From assembly GCF_024171995.1 (NCBI RefSeq), contig NZ_JAMTCT010000003.1, positions 372,001 through 436,000 of the forward strand: a DNA stretch of 64,000 bases, given 5' to 3'. The notes below the pieces were generated by a model. The model saw only the letters and a list, made by a program, of their open reading frames with translations, was not told the DNA's origin and made no database searches. Positions 25,355 through 36,574 of the stretch are shown piece after piece. Position 1 is the stretch's first letter. The number at the start of each line of letters is the position of its first letter. Made by a program: the position numbers and the translations under genes. The DNA comes from Promicromonospora umidemergens (GTDB lineage: Bacteria; Actinomycetota; Actinomycetes; Actinomycetales; Cellulomonadaceae).

Positions 25355-26646
25355 CGGAGGAATCCTTCGTAATGGCGCTGCTGCAGCTGCGAATCGATCT
25401 GCTTGACCGTATCCAGCCCGACGCCGACCACGATGAGGATCGAGGCACCGCCGAAGGGCAGAGCCGTGCTGACGCCCAGGAAGACGAGCACCAGCGTCGG
25501 GATCAGCGCGACCAGCGCGAGGTACAGGGAACCGGCGGAGGTGATCCGGGTGATCACGAAGTCGAGGTACTCCGCCGTCGGGCGGCCGGCACGGATGCCG
25601 GGGATGAAGCCGCCGTACTTCTTCATGTTGTCCGCGACCTCGTCCGGGTTGAACGTGATCGAGGTGTAGAAGAAGCAGAAGAAGATGATCATCAGCGTGT
25701 ACACCGCGATGTACAGCGGCGACGACTGCTCGACCAGGTTGTTGCGGATCCAGACGACCCATTCGGCGTTCTGGTCCCCGAACTGTGCGAGGAGACCCGG
25801 CACCGCAAGGATCGACGCCGCGAAGATCACGGGGATGACGCCCGACATGTTGATCTTGATCGGGATGTACGTGCTCGTTCCGCCATACATCCGGCGGCCC
25901 ACCATGCGCTTCGCGTACTGCACGGGGATCCGTCGCTGCGACTGCTCGACGAACACCACGAGGCCGATGACCAGGATGATGACCAGGATCATGACCGTGA
26001 AGTTGACGACGCCGTTGGCGCCACCGGCGATCGACCAGAGCGACGTGGGGAAGCTCGCCGCGATCGACGTGAAGATCAGGAGCGACATGCCGTTGCCGAC
26101 GCCGCGCTCGGTGATCAGCTCGCCGAGCCACATGACGAGGCCCGTACCGGCGGTCATGGTGATGACCATGTAGATGGAGGTCAGCACGCCGTCGTCCGGG
26201 ATGACGGGGACTTCACAGCCCGCGAAGAGCAGGCCCTGACGCGCCGTCGTGATGACGGTGGTGGACTGCAGGATCGCGAGGCCGATGGTGAGGTAGCGCG
26301 TGTACTGGGTCAGCTTGGTCTGACCCGACTGGCCCTCCTTCTGCAGCGCCTCGAAGCGTGGGATCACCACGCGAAGCAGCTGCACGATGATGCTCGCCGT
26401 GATGTACGGCATGATCCCGAGGGCGAAGATCGACAGCTGGAGCAGAGCTCCGCCGCTGAAGACGTTGATCAGGCCGAGCAGCGTGTTGTCACCCTGTCCA
26501 GCGATACATTGCTGCACGTTCGCATAGTCCACACCGGGAGTCGGGATGAACGACCCGAGCCGGAAGATCGCCATGATCGCGATCGTGAACAGCAGCTTGC
26601 GCCGCAGGTCTGGCGTCCGGAAAGCCCGGCCGAAAGCGCTGAGCAC
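25351..26646 (-). CDS. secY: Protein translocase subunit SecY
   Basis: Channel-forming subunit of the SecYEG translocon, 431 residues with ten predicted membrane helices. It starts at the GTG at 26646 (VLSAFGRAFRTPDLRRKLLFT), with AGGAGG upstream. Family blocks are RLGSFIPTPGVDY, GIMPYITASIIVQLL, GERGVGNG-type loop ITERGVGNGMSLLIF, QSQRRIPVQYAKRM and NPDEVADNMKKYGGFIPGIRAG. The C-terminus ends QRHYEGFLR. It follows rplO, as in the classical spc operon. Confidence 0.97.
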   Translation of the reverse strand: MLSAFGRAFRTPDLRRKLLFTIAIMAIFRLGSFIPTPGVDYANVQQCIAGQGDNTLLGLINVFSGGALLQLSIFALGIMPYITASIIVQLLRVVIPRFEALQKEGQSGQTKLTQYTRYLTIGLAILQSTTVITTARQGLLFAGCEVPVIPDDGVLTSIYMVITMTAGTGLVMWLGELITERGVGNGMSLLIFTSIAASFPTSLWSIAGGANGVVNFTVMILVIILVIGLVVFVEQSQRRIPVQYAKRMVGRRMYGGTSTYIPIKINMSGVIPVIFAASILAVPGLLAQFGDQNAEWVVWIRNNLVEQSSPLYIAVYTLMIIFFCFFYTSITFNPDEVADNMKKYGGFIPGIRAGRPTAEYLDFVITRITSAGSLYLALVALIPTLVLVFLGVSTALPFGGASILIVVGVGLDTVKQIDSQLQQRHYEGFLR

Positions 26647-26859
26647 CCTATCCTCCTGGCCCGCCGTTGCGGGATATCGTGTCGCCGGCAGGACACCGGC
26701 GAGGTGTGTCGAACGTGGGCCAGACCACAACGGTGCAGCCGGACCGTGTCGGATTCTACGTTGCTCACGGGGCATCTCGGACCACGAGAGCCCCTCAATT
26801 TCCTCAAGAGAGCACACAGGGCCGGCCGCGCATCATGCGCCGCCGGCCCTGGAGCTGTC

Positions 26860-27312
26860 TCAGGCCTCCGAAACCGTACCGCCAGCCGCCAGGATCTTCT
26901 CCTTGGCGGATGTCGAGACGCGGTCGACCGCGATCTCGAGCTTGACGGTGATCTCACCGTTGCCGAGCACCTTCACGGGCTGACCCTTGCGGACCGCCCC
27001 CTTGGCGACGAGGTCCTCGACGGTGACGGAGCCACCATCGGGGAACAGCGTCGAGAGCTTGTCCAGGTTCACGACCTGGAACTCCACGCGGAACGGGTTC
27101 TTGAACCCACGGAGCTTCGGGAGACGCATGTGCAGAGGCACCTGCCCACCCTCGAAGCCTGCGGGCACCTGGTAACGGGCCTTCGTACCCTTGGTACCAC
27201 GACCTGCCGTCTTACCCTTCGACGCCTCACCACGACCCACTCGGGTCTTCGCGGTCTTGGCGCCGGGGGCCGGACGGAGGTGATGCATCTTCAGCGGCTT
27301 GTTCTCCGCCAT
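26860..27312 (-). CDS. rplO: 50S ribosomal protein L15 (uL15)
   Basis: A late-assembly 50S protein, 150 residues from the ATG at 27312 ([19 protein letters not shown]). The glycine/lysine-rich stretch [19 protein letters not shown] and the later [19 protein letters not shown] are diagnostic. The start lies two bases after the rpmD stop; a GTG at 27318 is an overlapping alternative. Confidence 0.97.
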   Translation of the reverse strand: MAENKPLKMHHLRPAPGAKTAKTRVGRGEASKGKTAGRGTKGTKARYQVPAGFEGGQVPLHMRLPKLRGFKNPFRVEFQVVNLDKLSTLFPDGGSVTVEDLVAKGAVRKGQPVKVLGNGEITVKLEIAVDRVSTSAKEKILAAGGTVSEA

Positions 27313-27314
27313 GA

Positions 27315-27497
27315 TCACTCGACCTCCTCGACGGCGACGAGGTGCGCCACCGTCTTGACCATGCCACGAATCTCCGCACGGTCCTCCTTCACGGCGGTGT
27401 CGCCGATCCGCTTGAGGCCGAGGGTTCGCAGCGTGTCACGCTGGTTCTGCTTGCCGCCGATGGCGGACTTGGTCTGAGTCACCTTGAGTCGAGCCAT
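27315..27497 (-). CDS. rpmD: 50S ribosomal protein L30 (uL30)
   Basis: A 60-residue protein, [20 protein letters not shown] followed by [20 protein letters not shown]. The start codon overlaps the rpsE stop by one base (TGATG), and the stop abuts rplO, so rpsE-rpmD-rplO are translationally coupled. Confidence 0.97.
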   Translation of the reverse strand: MARLKVTQTKSAIGGKQNQRDTLRTLGLKRIGDTAVKEDRAEIRGMVKTVAHLVAVEEVE

Positions 27498-28150
27498 CAC
27501 GCACCCGCCTTCGCAGTCGACTCGGCACGACCGGCAGCCTGCGCCCGGAGGAGCGCGGCCGGAGCCACGTGCTCGAGCGGGAGCCCACGACGAGCGGCAA
27601 CAGCAGCCGGCTCCTCGAGGCCCTGCAGGGCCGCGACCGTGGCGTGCACGATGTTGATCGCGTTCGACGAACCGAGCGACTTGCTCAGCACGTCGTGAAT
27701 GCCGGCGCACTCCAGCACGGCGCGCACCGGACCACCGGCGATCACACCGGTACCCGGCGACGCCGGACGCAGGAACACGACACCGGCGGCGGCCTCACCC
27801 TGGATGGGGTGCGGGATGGTGCCCTGGATGCGAGGGACGCGGAAGAAGCTCTTCTTCGCCTCCTCGACACCCTTGGCGATAGCCGCGGGCACTTCCTTGG
27901 CCTTGCCGTAGCCGACTCCGACGGTGCCGTCACCATCGCCCACCACGACGAGCGCGGTGAAGCTGAAGCGGCGGCCGCCCTTGACGACCTTGGAGACGCG
28001 GTTGATGGAGACGACCTTCTCGATGAAGGCGCTCTTTTCCTCGCGCCCCCCGCGACGGTCGCCGCCACGCCCGCCACCACGGCGGTCGTTACGGTCCTTG
28101 TTCTCGGTGGCGGCACCCTGGGGGGCGCCGCTGCGCTGCCCTGCAGCCAT
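27497..28150 (-). CDS. rpsE: 30S ribosomal protein S5 (uS5)
   Basis: A body protein at the mRNA entry tunnel; it influences decoding accuracy. It is 217 residues from the ATG at 28150. A ~45-residue Gly/Arg/Asp-rich N-terminal extension ([15 protein letters not shown]) precedes the conserved [37 protein letters not shown] and [18 protein letters not shown] are also present. Coupled to rpmD. Confidence 0.97.
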   Translation of the reverse strand: MAAGQRSGAPQGAATENKDRNDRRGGGRGGDRRGGREEKSAFIEKVVSINRVSKVVKGGRRFSFTALVVVGDGDGTVGVGYGKAKEVPAAIAKGVEEAKKSFFRVPRIQGTIPHPIQGEAAAGVVFLRPASPGTGVIAGGPVRAVLECAGIHDVLSKSLGSSNAINIVHATVAALQGLEEPAAVAARRGLPLEHVAPAALLRAQAAGRAESTAKAGA

Positions 28151-28181
28151 CAGAGAGTCCTCTTCTTCCGTGCGTTGGTCA

Positions 28182-28553
28182 TCACAGGGCCAGACCGCCC
28201 TCGCGGGCGCCGTCAGCCACTGCAGCGACGCGACCGTGGTACTTGTTGCCGCCGCGGTCGAACACGACGGTGTCGACGCCGACAGCCTTGGCACGCTCGG
28301 CGACGAGCTCGCCGATCTTGCGGGCCTTGGCCGTCTTGTCGCCGTCGAACGCACGCAGGTCGGCCTCGAGGGTCGACGCCGACGCGACGGTCTTGCCGAC
28401 GTTGTCGTCCACTACCTGCACCACCATGTGGCGCGAGGAGCGGGTGACGACCAGACGCGGACGACCGGCGGTGCCGGCGATCTTCTTGCGCAGGCGCAGG
28501 TGACGGCGCTGGCGCGCGACGGACTTTCCCTTACCCAGGATCTTGATAGTCAT
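28182..28553 (-). CDS. rplR: 50S ribosomal protein L18 (uL18)
   Basis: A 5S-rRNA-binding protein of the central protuberance, 123 residues. It reads [20 protein letters not shown], then [21 protein letters not shown] and the C-terminal [20 protein letters not shown]. The ATG at 28553 is within 3 bases of the rplF stop, indicating coupling. Confidence 0.97.
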   Translation of the reverse strand: MTIKILGKGKSVARQRRHLRLRKKIAGTAGRPRLVVTRSSRHMVVQVVDDNVGKTVASASTLEADLRAFDGDKTAKARKIGELVAERAKAVGVDTVVFDRGGNKYHGRVAAVADGAREGGLAL

Positions 28554-28555
28554 CG

Positions 28556-29092
28556 TCACTTACCAGCCTTTCCGACCTTGCGGCGGACATTCTCGCCGGC
28601 GTAACGCACGCCCTTGCCCTTGTAGGGCTCGGGCTTGCGGATCTTGCGAATGTTCGCTGCGACCTCGCCGACCTGCTGCTTGTCGATGCCCGAGACCGAG
28701 AACTTGGTAGGGCTCTCGACAGCGAACGTGACACCCGCGGGGGGCTCGATGACAACGGGGTGGCTGAATCCGAGCGCGAACTCAAGGCCCGAGCCCTTCG
28801 CCACGACGCGGTAACCAGTACCGACGATCTCGAGCTTCTTCTCGTAGCCCTGCGTCACACCGGTGATCATGTTGGCGATCAGGGTGCGGGTCAGGCCGTG
28901 CAGCGCACGGGAGTTCCGCTCGTCGTCCGGGCGGGACACCACAAGCTGGGCGTCCTCCTGGGCGATGTTGATGGGGGCGGGCACATTGTGCTCGAGAGAA
29001 CCCTTGGGGCCCTTCACGGTCACAAGCGCGCCGCTGACAGTGATGTCCACGCCGGCTGGGACCGGAACGGGAAGCTTGCCGATTCGAGACAT
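28556..29092 (-). CDS. rplF: 50S ribosomal protein L6 (uL6)
   Basis: A 50S protein near the factor-binding site, 178 residues. It starts [20 protein letters not shown] and ends with [25 protein letters not shown], read in pieces. Both L6 repeats are visible (N-terminal [14 protein letters not shown]-terminal [21 protein letters not shown]). It follows rpsH by 21 bases. Confidence 0.97.
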   Translation of the reverse strand: MSRIGKLPVPVPAGVDITVSGALVTVKGPKGSLEHNVPAPINIAQEDAQLVVSRPDDERNSRALHGLTRTLIANMITGVTQGYEKKLEIVGTGYRVVAKGSGLEFALGFSHPVVIEPPAGVTFAVESPTKFSVSGIDKQQVGEVAANIRKIRKPEPYKGKGVRYAGENVRRKVGKAGK

Positions 29093-29113
29093 TGGCGTTT
29101 TCTCCTTTCCGGA

Positions 29114-29512
29114 TTACCAGACGTAGGCGAGGACTTCGCCGCCGACGCCCTTGGCCTGTGCCTGCCTGTCAGTGAGGAGGCCGGAGGACGTGGACATGAT
29201 GGCCACGCCCAGGCCGCCGAGCACCTTGGGCAGATCGGTGGACTTGCGGTAGACACGCAGACCGGGCTTCGAGATGCGGCGCACGCCCGCCAGGGCGCGC
29301 TCCCGGTTCTGGCCGTACTTCAGCTCGAGCGTGAGGGACTTGCCCACCTGGGCATCCCCCACGGACCAGCCGACGATGTAGCCCTCGGCCTGCAGGATCT
29401 CAGCAATGTGCGTCTTCAGCTTCGACGACGGCATGGTGACCGTGTCGTGGTGAGCCGAGTTCGCGTTACGCAGACGGGTCAGCATGTCTGCGATCGGGTC
29501 GGTCATAGTCAT
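29114..29512 (-). CDS. rpsH: 30S ribosomal protein S8 (uS8)
   Basis: Binds the central domain of 16S rRNA early in assembly; in other bacteria it also represses its own operon. It is 132 residues, [20 protein letters not shown] at the start. The C-terminal motif [20 protein letters not shown] is intact. An ATG six bases further in is a possible alternative start. Confidence 0.97.
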   Translation of the reverse strand: MTMTDPIADMLTRLRNANSAHHDTVTMPSSKLKTHIAEILQAEGYIVGWSVGDAQVGKSLTLELKYGQNRERALAGVRRISKPGLRVYRKSTDLPKVLGGLGVAIMSTSSGLLTDRQAQAKGVGGEVLAYVW

Positions 29513-29585
29513 CGGGCTCTTGCCCTTCCTCGCCGGGGTATCCGAACGGCCGTCAAAGGCCGAACAGACCTACGACGTAGTTGTG

Positions 29586-29771
29586 TTACCAGCTGCTCTT
29601 GGTGACGCCGGGAAGCTCGCCACGGTGGGCCATCTCCCGCACGCAGATACGGCACAGGCCGAACTTGCGGTAAACGGAGTGCGGGCGACCGCACTTCTGG
29701 CACCGGGTGTAGGCGCGGACCGCAAACTTCGGCTTGGCGGCCGCCTTGTTGATCAGGGCCTTCTTCGCCAT
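29586..29771 (-). CDS. rpsZ: 30S ribosomal protein S14 type Z (uS14)
   Basis: A 61-residue zinc-binding S14 with [20 protein letters not shown] providing the four Cys ligands. It begins [20 protein letters not shown]. It sits between rplE and rpsH; the start is one base from the rplE stop. The zinc-independent paralogue, if the organism has one, is elsewhere. Confidence 0.97.
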   Translation of the reverse strand: MAKKALINKAAAKPKFAVRAYTRCQKCGRPHSVYRKFGLCRICVREMAHRGELPGVTKSSW

Positions 29772-29772
29772 G

Positions 29773-30348
29773 TCAGTTGCTCTCCTTGAAGGGGAAGCCG
29801 AGACGGCGCAGCAGGGAGCGGCCCTCGTCGTCGGTCGTCGCCGTCGTCACGACCGTGATGTCCATACCGCGGACTCGGTCGATCTTGTCCTGGTCGATCT
29901 CGTGGAACATCGACTGCTCCGTGAGACCGAAGGTGTAGTTGCCGTGGCCGTCGAACTGCTTGGGCGACAGACCGCGGAAGTCGCGAATACGCGGCAGCGC
30001 GGTTGCCAGCAGACGGTCGAGGAACTCCCACATGCGGTCACCGCGAAGCGTCACGTGCGCACCGATCGGCATGCCCTCGCGCAGCTTGAACTGCGCGATG
30101 GACTTACGAGCCTTGGTGACCTGCGGCTTCTGACCGGTGATCGCCGAGAGGTCGCGGATAGCGCCCTCGATGAGCTTGGAGTCCTTGGCCGCGTCGCCCA
30201 CACCCATGTTCACGACGATCTTCGTGAGACCGCCGGCCTGGTGCAGGTTCTTGTGGCCGAACTCCTCGATCAGCGCCGGGAGGATCTCCTCGCGGTACTT
30301 CTGCTTGAGGCGCGGCAGGGCCGGGGCCTCGATGGTCGTCTCGGTCAT
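29773..30348 (-). CDS. rplE: 50S ribosomal protein L5 (uL5)
   Basis: Binds 5S rRNA and contacts the P-site tRNA. It is 191 residues: [20 protein letters not shown], then [41 protein letters not shown] in pieces, and the C-terminal [19 protein letters not shown]. The start overlaps the rplX stop by one base (TGATG). Confidence 0.97.
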   Translation of the reverse strand: MTETTIEAPALPRLKQKYREEILPALIEEFGHKNLHQAGGLTKIVVNMGVGDAAKDSKLIEGAIRDLSAITGQKPQVTKARKSIAQFKLREGMPIGAHVTLRGDRMWEFLDRLLATALPRIRDFRGLSPKQFDGHGNYTFGLTEQSMFHEIDQDKIDRVRGMDITVVTTATTDDEGRSLLRRLGFPFKESN

Positions 30349-30689
30349 CAGATGTCCTTCCCGGAGCGCTTCGCAACGCGGATCCGGACGGTCTTGGTAC
30401 GACCGTCCCGCTCCACCTGCTCCTCGCGGTACCCGACGCGGGTGCCCTTCTTGGACTCCGGGTCGACGATCATCACGTTGCTCACGTGGATCGGCGCCTC
30501 GACCGTCTCGATGCCACCGGTACGGGCGCCGCGCTGCGACTGGCCCACCTTGGTGTGCTTCGTGACGCGCTGGACGCCCTCGACCACGAGGCGGTCGGAG
30601 TCCTTGAAGACCTCGAGCACCCGCCCGGTCTTGCCCTTGTCACGACCTGAGATCACGATGACCTGGTCGCCCTTCTTGATCTTCGCCAT
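30348..30689 (-). CDS. rplX: 50S ribosomal protein L24 (uL24)
   Basis: An assembly-initiator protein with an N-terminal KOW motif. It is 113 residues, [20 protein letters not shown] at the start, followed by [21 protein letters not shown] and [19 protein letters not shown]. It starts two bases after rplN and is coupled to rplE. Confidence 0.97.
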   Translation of the reverse strand: MAKIKKGDQVIVISGRDKGKTGRVLEVFKDSDRLVVEGVQRVTKHTKVGQSQRGARTGGIETVEAPIHVSNVMIVDPESKKGTRVGYREEQVERDGRTKTVRIRVAKRSGKDI

Positions 30690-30691
30690 GG

Positions 30692-31060
30692 TCAGAGCAC
30701 CTCCGGTGCGAGCGAGATGATCTTCATGAACCGCTTGTCGCGCAGCTCACGACCCACCGGGCCAAAGATGCGGGTGCCGCGAGGCTCGCCGTCGCTCTTC
30801 AGGATCACGGCGGCGTTCTCGTCGAACTTGATGTAGGAACCGTCGGGACGGCGGCGCTCCTTGGCGGTCCGGACGACGACAGCCTTGATGACGTCGCCCT
30901 TCTTCACGTTGCCGCCCGGGATCGCGTCCTTGACGGTGGCGACGATGGTGTCGCCGATTCCGGCGTAGCGACGGCCGGAGCCACCGAGAACGCGGATGCA
31001 GAGAATCTCCTTGGCACCCGTGTTGTCGGCGACCCGAAGTCGCGACTCCTGCTGGATCAT
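30692..31060 (-). CDS. rplN: 50S ribosomal protein L14 (uL14)
   Basis: A 122-residue interface protein forming bridges to the 30S subunit. It reads [20 protein letters not shown] at the start, then [21 protein letters not shown] and the C-terminal [24 protein letters not shown] in pieces. It is separated from rpsQ by a 151-base gap with no other gene. Confidence 0.97.
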   Translation of the reverse strand: MIQQESRLRVADNTGAKEILCIRVLGGSGRRYAGIGDTIVATVKDAIPGGNVKKGDVIKAVVVRTAKERRRPDGSYIKFDENAAVILKSDGEPRGTRIFGPVGRELRDKRFMKIISLAPEVL

Positions 31061-31211
31061 TTGAATGAACTCCTGTCGTCGAACTGGTTCTCGCGCGGAC
31101 TTTTTCCGGCGAGCCTGGCCGAACGGATAGTTGCTGTGCTGACCGGGGCGGCACGCGTACGTGTGTCACGCACCGCCCCAGCCATGTGTGAAGGCGCGGC
31201 AGAAGGCCCTT

Positions 31212-31499
31212 CTACTTCGCCTTCTCGAGGATCTCCACCAGGCGGAACCGCTTGGTAGCGGACAGCGGGCGGGTCTCCATGATGACGACCAGGTCGCCGA
31301 TACCGGCGCTGTTCTGCTCGTCGTGTGCCTTGACCTTCGTGGTGCGACGGATGACCTTGGCGTAGAGCGGGTGCTTCACCCGGTCCTCGACCTCGATCAC
31401 GATGGTCTTGTCCATCTTGTCGCTGACCACGTAGCCACGGCGCACCTTGCGCGTCGCACGCTGGGCCTCGGGGGCCGCAGCAGTCGTGTTCTCGCTCAT
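31212..31499 (-). CDS. rpsQ: 30S ribosomal protein S17 (uS17)
   Basis: An early 16S-rRNA-binding OB-fold protein, 95 residues from the ATG at 31499 ([20 protein letters not shown]). The core contains [20 protein letters not shown] and [24 protein letters not shown] at 31511 would overlap rpmC and add four residues. Confidence 0.96.
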   Translation of the reverse strand: MSENTTAAAPEAQRATRKVRRGYVVSDKMDKTIVIEVEDRVKHPLYAKVIRRTTKVKAHDEQNSAGIGDLVVIMETRPLSATKRFRLVEILEKAK

Positions 31500-31503
31500 T
31501 GCC

Positions 31504-31743
31504 TCACTCACTCACGCTCGGAGCCGTACGGATGCCGAGCTCGCGCTCACGCAGGATCGTGTAGATCCGAGCGATGTCGCGACGCACGGCCTTGAGACGA
31601 CCGTGGCTCTCGAGCTGGCCGGTCGCCGACTGGAAGCGGAGGTTGAAGAGCTCCTCCTTGGCTTCCTTCAGCTTGGCGACGAGAGCCTCGTCATCCATGC
31701 CATCCAGATCGATGGGGGCAAGCCCCTGCGTACCGATAGCCAT
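31504..31743 (-). CDS. rpmC: 50S ribosomal protein L29 (uL29)
   Basis: A helical protein at the polypeptide exit, part of the docking site for trigger factor and SRP. It has 79 residues. The core is [20 protein letters not shown], then [20 protein letters not shown] and [11 protein letters not shown]. The ATG at 31743 overlaps the rplP stop. Confidence 0.97.
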   Translation of the reverse strand: MAIGTQGLAPIDLDGMDDEALVAKLKEAKEELFNLRFQSATGQLESHGRLKAVRRDIARIYTILRERELGIRTAPSVSE

Positions 31744-32159
31744 CAGACACCACCCTCGCGCACCACGAAGCGGCACTTCATCGGGAGCTTGTGCATCGCG
31801 CGGCGCATGGCCTCGCGAGCAAGGGACTCGTCAACACCGGCCAGCTCGAAAACGATCCGGCCCGGCTTGACGTTAGCGACCCACCACTCCGGCGAACCCT
31901 TACCGGAACCCATGCGGGTCTCGGCAGGCTTCTTCGTCAGCGGACGGTCAGGGTAGATGTTGATCCACACCTTGCCGCCACGCTTGATGTGGCGAGTCAT
32001 TGCGATACGCGCCGCCTCGATCTGGCGGTTGGTGACGTACGCCGGCTCCAGAGCCTGGATGCCGAAGTCGCCGAACGCGATCTGCGTGCCACCCTTGGCC
32101 GCGCCGGAGCGCGACGGGTGGTGCTGCTTGCGGTGCTTGACCCTGCGCGGGATCAGCAT
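31743..32159 (-). CDS. rplP: 50S ribosomal protein L16 (uL16)
   Basis: An A-site-side 50S protein, 138 residues, [20 protein letters not shown] at the start. [44 protein letters not shown] (in pieces) and the C-terminal [20 protein letters not shown] are canonical. Starts two bases after rpsC and overlaps rpmC. Confidence 0.97.
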   Translation of the reverse strand: MLIPRRVKHRKQHHPSRSGAAKGGTQIAFGDFGIQALEPAYVTNRQIEAARIAMTRHIKRGGKVWINIYPDRPLTKKPAETRMGSGKGSPEWWVANVKPGRIVFELAGVDESLAREAMRRAMHKLPMKCRFVVREGGV

Positions 32160-32161
32160 GG

Positions 32162-33004
32162 TCAGGCCTCCGTTCCGGTCTCTGCGGCCGGAGCAGCAGC
32201 TGCCTCAGCCACGGGGGCTGCCTCAGTGCTGCGCTCGGCCGGACGCTCGTTGCGACGTCCGCCACCACCACGACGCTCGCCACCGCGCTCGCCGCGCTCG
32301 GGGCGATCGCCACGACCGCGACCCGCACGAGGTGCGGCAGTAGCCTGCTGAGCGGCGAACTCCTTCTCGGTGACCTCGCCCTTGTAGATCCACACCTTCA
32401 CGCCGATGCGGCCGAAGGTGGTGCGGGCCTCGTAGAAGCCGTAGTCGATGTACGCACGGAGCGTGTGCAGGGGCACGCGGCCCTCGCGGTAGAACTCCGA
32501 ACGGCTCATCTCGGCGCCGCCGAGGCGGCCGGCGACCTGCACGCGGATACCCTTCGCGCCGGCACGCTGGGCGGACTGCATGCCCTTGCGCATCGCACGA
32601 CGGAAGGAGACACGGCTGGCCAGCTGCTCGGCAATGCCCTGAGCAACGAGCTGCGCGTCGATCTCCGCGTTCTTGACCTCGAGGATGTTGAGCTGGACCT
32701 GCTTGCCGGTGAGCTTCTCGAGCTCGCCGCGGATGCGGTCTGCCTCAGCTCCTCGGCGGCCGATCACGATGCCCGGACGTGCCGTGTGGATGTCCACGCG
32801 GACACGGTCGCGGGTGCGCTCGATCTCGACCTTGGAGATACCGGCACGCTCGAGGCCAGTGCCCATGAGCTTCCGGATCTGAACGTCCTCACGGACGTAG
32901 TCGCGGTACCGCTGACCGGGCTTGGTGCTGTCGGCGAACCAACGCGACCGGTGGTCAGTCGTAATACCCAGGCGGTACCCGTGCGGGTGAACCTTCTGTC
33001 CCAC
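32162..33004 (-). CDS. rpsC: 30S ribosomal protein S3 (uS3) with charged C-terminal extension
   Basis: A head protein at the mRNA entry site with unwinding activity. It is 280 residues from a GTG ([20 protein letters not shown]). The KH domain holds [25 protein letters not shown]. After ~residue 220 a tail rich in Arg, Gly, Glu and Ala ([20 protein letters not shown]) extends the protein, as in many actinobacteria. The start overlaps the rplV stop (TAGTG). Confidence 0.97.
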   Translation of the reverse strand: MGQKVHPHGYRLGITTDHRSRWFADSTKPGQRYRDYVREDVQIRKLMGTGLERAGISKVEIERTRDRVRVDIHTARPGIVIGRRGAEADRIRGELEKLTGKQVQLNILEVKNAEIDAQLVAQGIAEQLASRVSFRRAMRKGMQSAQRAGAKGIRVQVAGRLGGAEMSRSEFYREGRVPLHTLRAYIDYGFYEARTTFGRIGVKVWIYKGEVTEKEFAAQQATAAPRAGRGRGDRPERGERGGERRGGGGRRNERPAERSTEAAPVAEAAAAPAAETGTEA

Positions 33005-33363
33005 TATCGGGCCCCTTCCTTGTCTGCGAGCACCACGGTGATGTGGCTGGTGCGCTTAAGAATGCGCGTAGCACGTCCCTGAGCCCGCGGGCGGAAACGC
33101 TTGAGCGTCGGCCCCTCGTCCACGAACGCGACGGAGACGACCAGGTCGCCCTCGTCGAAACGCTCGCTCGCGCGGTCGGCCTTCACCCGAGCGTTGGCGA
33201 TCGCGCTCTCCACAACCTTGCGGATCGGCTCGCTGGCGGCCTGCGGTGCGAACTTCAGCACCGCGACGGCCTCAGAGGCCTGCTTGCCACGGATGAGGTC
33301 CACGACGCGCCGGGCCTTCTGGGGCGTGACACGGACGAACCGCGCCTGCGCCTTGGCTTCCAT
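33004..33363 (-). CDS. rplV: 50S ribosomal protein L22 (uL22)
   Basis: A protein lining the peptide exit tunnel through its beta-hairpin. It is 119 residues, [20 protein letters not shown] at the start. The loop [29 protein letters not shown] (in pieces) is the region where macrolide-resistance changes occur elsewhere; nothing unusual is seen here. Confidence 0.97.
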   Translation of the reverse strand: MEAKAQARFVRVTPQKARRVVDLIRGKQASEAVAVLKFAPQAASEPIRKVVESAIANARVKADRASERFDEGDLVVSVAFVDEGPTLKRFRPRAQGRATRILKRTSHITVVLADKEGAR

Positions 33364-33430
33364 TGCTGTCCTGCTTCCTTTTCTCAGACAGTCCAGATCA
33401 TCACTGCTGTGGTGGGGAGACCCCCACGCC

Positions 33431-33712
33431 TCAGCGGCGACGACCCTTCCTGTCGTCCTTCACGTGGCCGCGGAAGGTCCGCGTGGGAGCGAACTCGCCG
33501 AGCTTGTGGCCGACCATCGACTCGGTCACGAAGACCGGGACGTGCTTGCGACCGTCGTGCACGGCAAAGGTGTGACCGAGAAAGTCGGGCGTGACAACCG
33601 ACCGACGGGACCAGGTCTTGATAACTGTCTTGGTCCCCTTCTCGTTCTGGACGTCCACCTTCTTCTGGAGGTGTCCGTCTACGAAGGGGCCCTTCTTCAG
33701 GCTACGAGGCAT
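33431..33712 (-). CDS. rpsS: 30S ribosomal protein S19 (uS19)
   Basis: A head protein forming a complex with S13. It has 93 residues, [20 protein letters not shown] at the start. [20 protein letters not shown] and the C-terminal [20 protein letters not shown] are intact. It follows rplB by 14 bases. Confidence 0.98.
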   Translation of the reverse strand: MPRSLKKGPFVDGHLQKKVDVQNEKGTKTVIKTWSRRSVVTPDFLGHTFAVHDGRKHVPVFVTESMVGHKLGEFAPTRTFRGHVKDDRKGRRR

Positions 33713-33726
33713 GTTTCAGGCTCCTA

Positions 33727-34563
<837 letters not shown>

Positions 34564-34594
34564 GGAAACCTGTCCTCAATCGTCTCTCGTCAGC

Positions 34595-34897
34595 TCAGCC
34601 GACCGGACCGCCGAAGATGTCGATCGTGCCCTCGCGGAGGGTGACGATCGCACGCTTCGTGTCCTTGCGCTTGCCGAGGCCAAAACGCGTGCGACGCGTC
34701 TTGCCCTTGCGGTTCATCGTGTTCACCGACGCGACCTTGACGCTGAAGACCTTCTCGATAGCGATCTTGATCTCGGTCTTGTTGGCGCTCGGGTCCACGA
34801 TGAAGGTGTACTTGCCCTCGTCGAGAAGGTTGTAGCTCTTCTCGGAGACGACCGGCGCGAGCAGGATGTCGCGCGGGTCCTTCACGGTGACGGTCAC
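34595..34897 (-). CDS. rplW: 50S ribosomal protein L23 (uL23)
   Basis: An exit-tunnel protein and main docking point for trigger factor. It is 100 residues with [20 protein letters not shown] near the start, [20 protein letters not shown] and [20 protein letters not shown]. The start overlaps the rplD stop by four bases (ATGA). Confidence 0.97.
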   Translation of the reverse strand: MTVTVKDPRDILLAPVVSEKSYNLLDEGKYTFIVDPSANKTEIKIAIEKVFSVKVASVNTMNRKGKTRRTRFGLGKRKDTKRAIVTLREGTIDIFGGPVG

Positions 34898-35601
34898 TTG
34901 GCAGTCTCCTCAGCGGTCTCGGACCCGATCTCCGACTCAGTGGCGACAGCCTTCGCGCCCTTGGTCGGGCCCTCGAGGAACGCGGCAAGCGCACCCTCGG
35001 TGAAGATGACGTCGTCGGAGACGAGCACGTCGTAGGTGTTCAGCTGGTCAGCGACCAGGAGGTGCACCTCGGGCACGTTGCGCAGGGACCGGTGCGTGGC
35101 CTCGTCACCGCGGAGCGTCACGACGAGCACGTTGGCGCGCGTCGTCAGCTTCGTGATCGTGGCGAGCGCCGTCTTGGTCGACGGGGCACCATCGATGCCG
35201 AAGCCGGCAACGACGTGCACGCGACCGGCACGAGCGCGGTCCGAAAGCGCGCCGCGAAGAGCGGCAGCCTTCATCTTCTTCGGGGTGCGCTGGTCGTAGC
35301 TGCGCGGCTGCGGGCCGTGGACGACGCCACCGCCGGCGAACTGCGGAGCACGCGTCGAACCCTGGCGGGCGCGACCTGTGCCCTTCTGCTTGTACGGCTT
35401 GCGGCCGCCACCGCGGACCTCGCCACGAGTCTTCGTGGACGCTGTGCCCTGGCGGGCCGCTGCGCGCTGCGCAACAACCACCTGGTGGATCAGCGGGATG
35501 TTCACGGCCACGTCGAACACCTCAGCAGGGAGCTCGGCGGTGCCGGACTTCTTGCCCTGGGCGTCCAGGACGTCGACAGTCAGAGCGGACATCGGGTTCA
35601 C
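34894..35601 (-). CDS. rplD: 50S ribosomal protein L4 (uL4)
   Basis: An exit-tunnel protein and, in some bacteria, an autoregulator of the S10 operon. It has 235 residues from the GTG at 35601, which overlaps the rplC stop (GTGA) and has GAAGGGAGC upstream; an ATG at 35592 ([10 protein letters not shown]) is the alternative. The tunnel loop [20 protein letters not shown], the [20 protein letters not shown] segment and the acidic C-terminal tail are visible. Confidence 0.97.
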   Translation of the reverse strand: MNPMSALTVDVLDAQGKKSGTAELPAEVFDVAVNIPLIHQVVVAQRAAARQGTASTKTRGEVRGGGRKPYKQKGTGRARQGSTRAPQFAGGGVVHGPQPRSYDQRTPKKMKAAALRGALSDRARAGRVHVVAGFGIDGAPSTKTALATITKLTTRANVLVVTLRGDEATHRSLRNVPEVHLLVADQLNTYDVLVSDDVIFTEGALAAFLEGPTKGAKAVATESEIGSETAEETAK

Positions 35602-36251
35602 GCTCCCTTCGCGGCGTTACGCACGAGGACGACGCCACCCTTGGGGCCCGGAACTGCGCCCTTGACGAGCAGCAGGCCCTTCTCTGCGTCGACCGCGTGA
35701 ACGGTCAGGTTCTGGGTGGTCTGACGGTCATTACCCATCCGACCTGCCATCCGCATGCCCTTGAAGACTCGCGACGGCGTCGAAGCGCCACCGATCGAGC
35801 CGGGCTTGCGGTGGTTACGGTGCGCACCGTGCGAGGCACCCACGCCGGAGAAGCCGTGACGCTTCATCACACCGGCGGTGCCCTTGCCCTTGGTGGTGCC
35901 AACCACGTCGACCACAGCGCCGGCCTCGAAGGCCTCAGCGGTGATCTCCTGGCCGAGTGTGAACTCGGAGGCATTCTCGGTACGGATCTCGGCCACGTGA
36001 CGGCGCGGCGTGACGCCGGCCTTCTCGAAGTGGCCCTTGAGGGGCTTGGTGACCTTGCGCGGGTCAACCTGGCCGGTCGCGAGCTGGACAGCCGCATAAC
36101 CGTCGGCGTCCACCGTGCGAACCTGGGTCACCACATTGGTGCCCACGGAGACCACTGTCACCGGGACGAGGCGGCCTGCCTCGTCCCAGAGCTGGGTCAT
36201 ACCGAGCTTGGTCCCGAGCAACGCGGTCACGTTCTTCTGCTGGTTGGTCAT
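35598..36251 (-). CDS. rplC: 50S ribosomal protein L3 (uL3)
   Basis: An assembly-initiating protein whose loop approaches the peptidyl-transferase centre. It is 217 residues, starting [20 protein letters not shown]. The loop [20 protein letters not shown] and the [20 protein letters not shown] segment are canonical. It follows rpsJ by 14 bases and is coupled to rplD. Confidence 0.97.
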   Translation of the reverse strand: MTNQQKNVTALLGTKLGMTQLWDEAGRLVPVTVVSVGTNVVTQVRTVDADGYAAVQLATGQVDPRKVTKPLKGHFEKAGVTPRRHVAEIRTENASEFTLGQEITAEAFEAGAVVDVVGTTKGKGTAGVMKRHGFSGVGASHGAHRNHRKPGSIGGASTPSRVFKGMRMAGRMGNDRQTTQNLTVHAVDAEKGLLLVKGAVPGPKGGVVLVRNAAKGA

Positions 36252-36265
36252 GATGTCCTCCAGCC

Positions 36266-36574
36266 TCAGAGCTTGATCTCGATGTTCACGTCCGCCGGCA
36301 GGTCGAGTCGCATGAGCGAGTCGACGGCCTTGGGCGTGGGATCGATGATGTCGATAAGCCGCTTGTGCGTACGCATCTCGAAGTGCTCACGGCTGTCCTT
36401 GTACTTGTGAGGCGACCGGATCACAACGAAGACGTTCTTCTCCGTCGGCAGCGGCACCGGACCCACGACCGTCGCACCAGCGCGAGTGACCGTGTCGACG
36501 ATCTTGCGCGCCGAACTGTCGATCACCTCGTGGTCGTAGGACTTGAGCCGGATGCGGATCTTCTGTCCCGCCAT
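36266..36574 (-). CDS. rpsJ: 30S ribosomal protein S10 (uS10)
   Basis: First gene of the S10 operon; a head protein that also acts with NusB/NusG in antitermination. It is 102 residues from the ATG at 36574 ([20 protein letters not shown]). [20 protein letters not shown] and the C-terminal [20 protein letters not shown] are intact. The open frame upstream to 36619 is leader sequence. Confidence 0.98.
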   Translation of the reverse strand: MAGQKIRIRLKSYDHEVIDSSARKIVDTVTRAGATVVGPVPLPTEKNVFVVIRSPHKYKDSREHFEMRTHKRLIDIIDPTPKAVDSLMRLDLPADVNIEIKL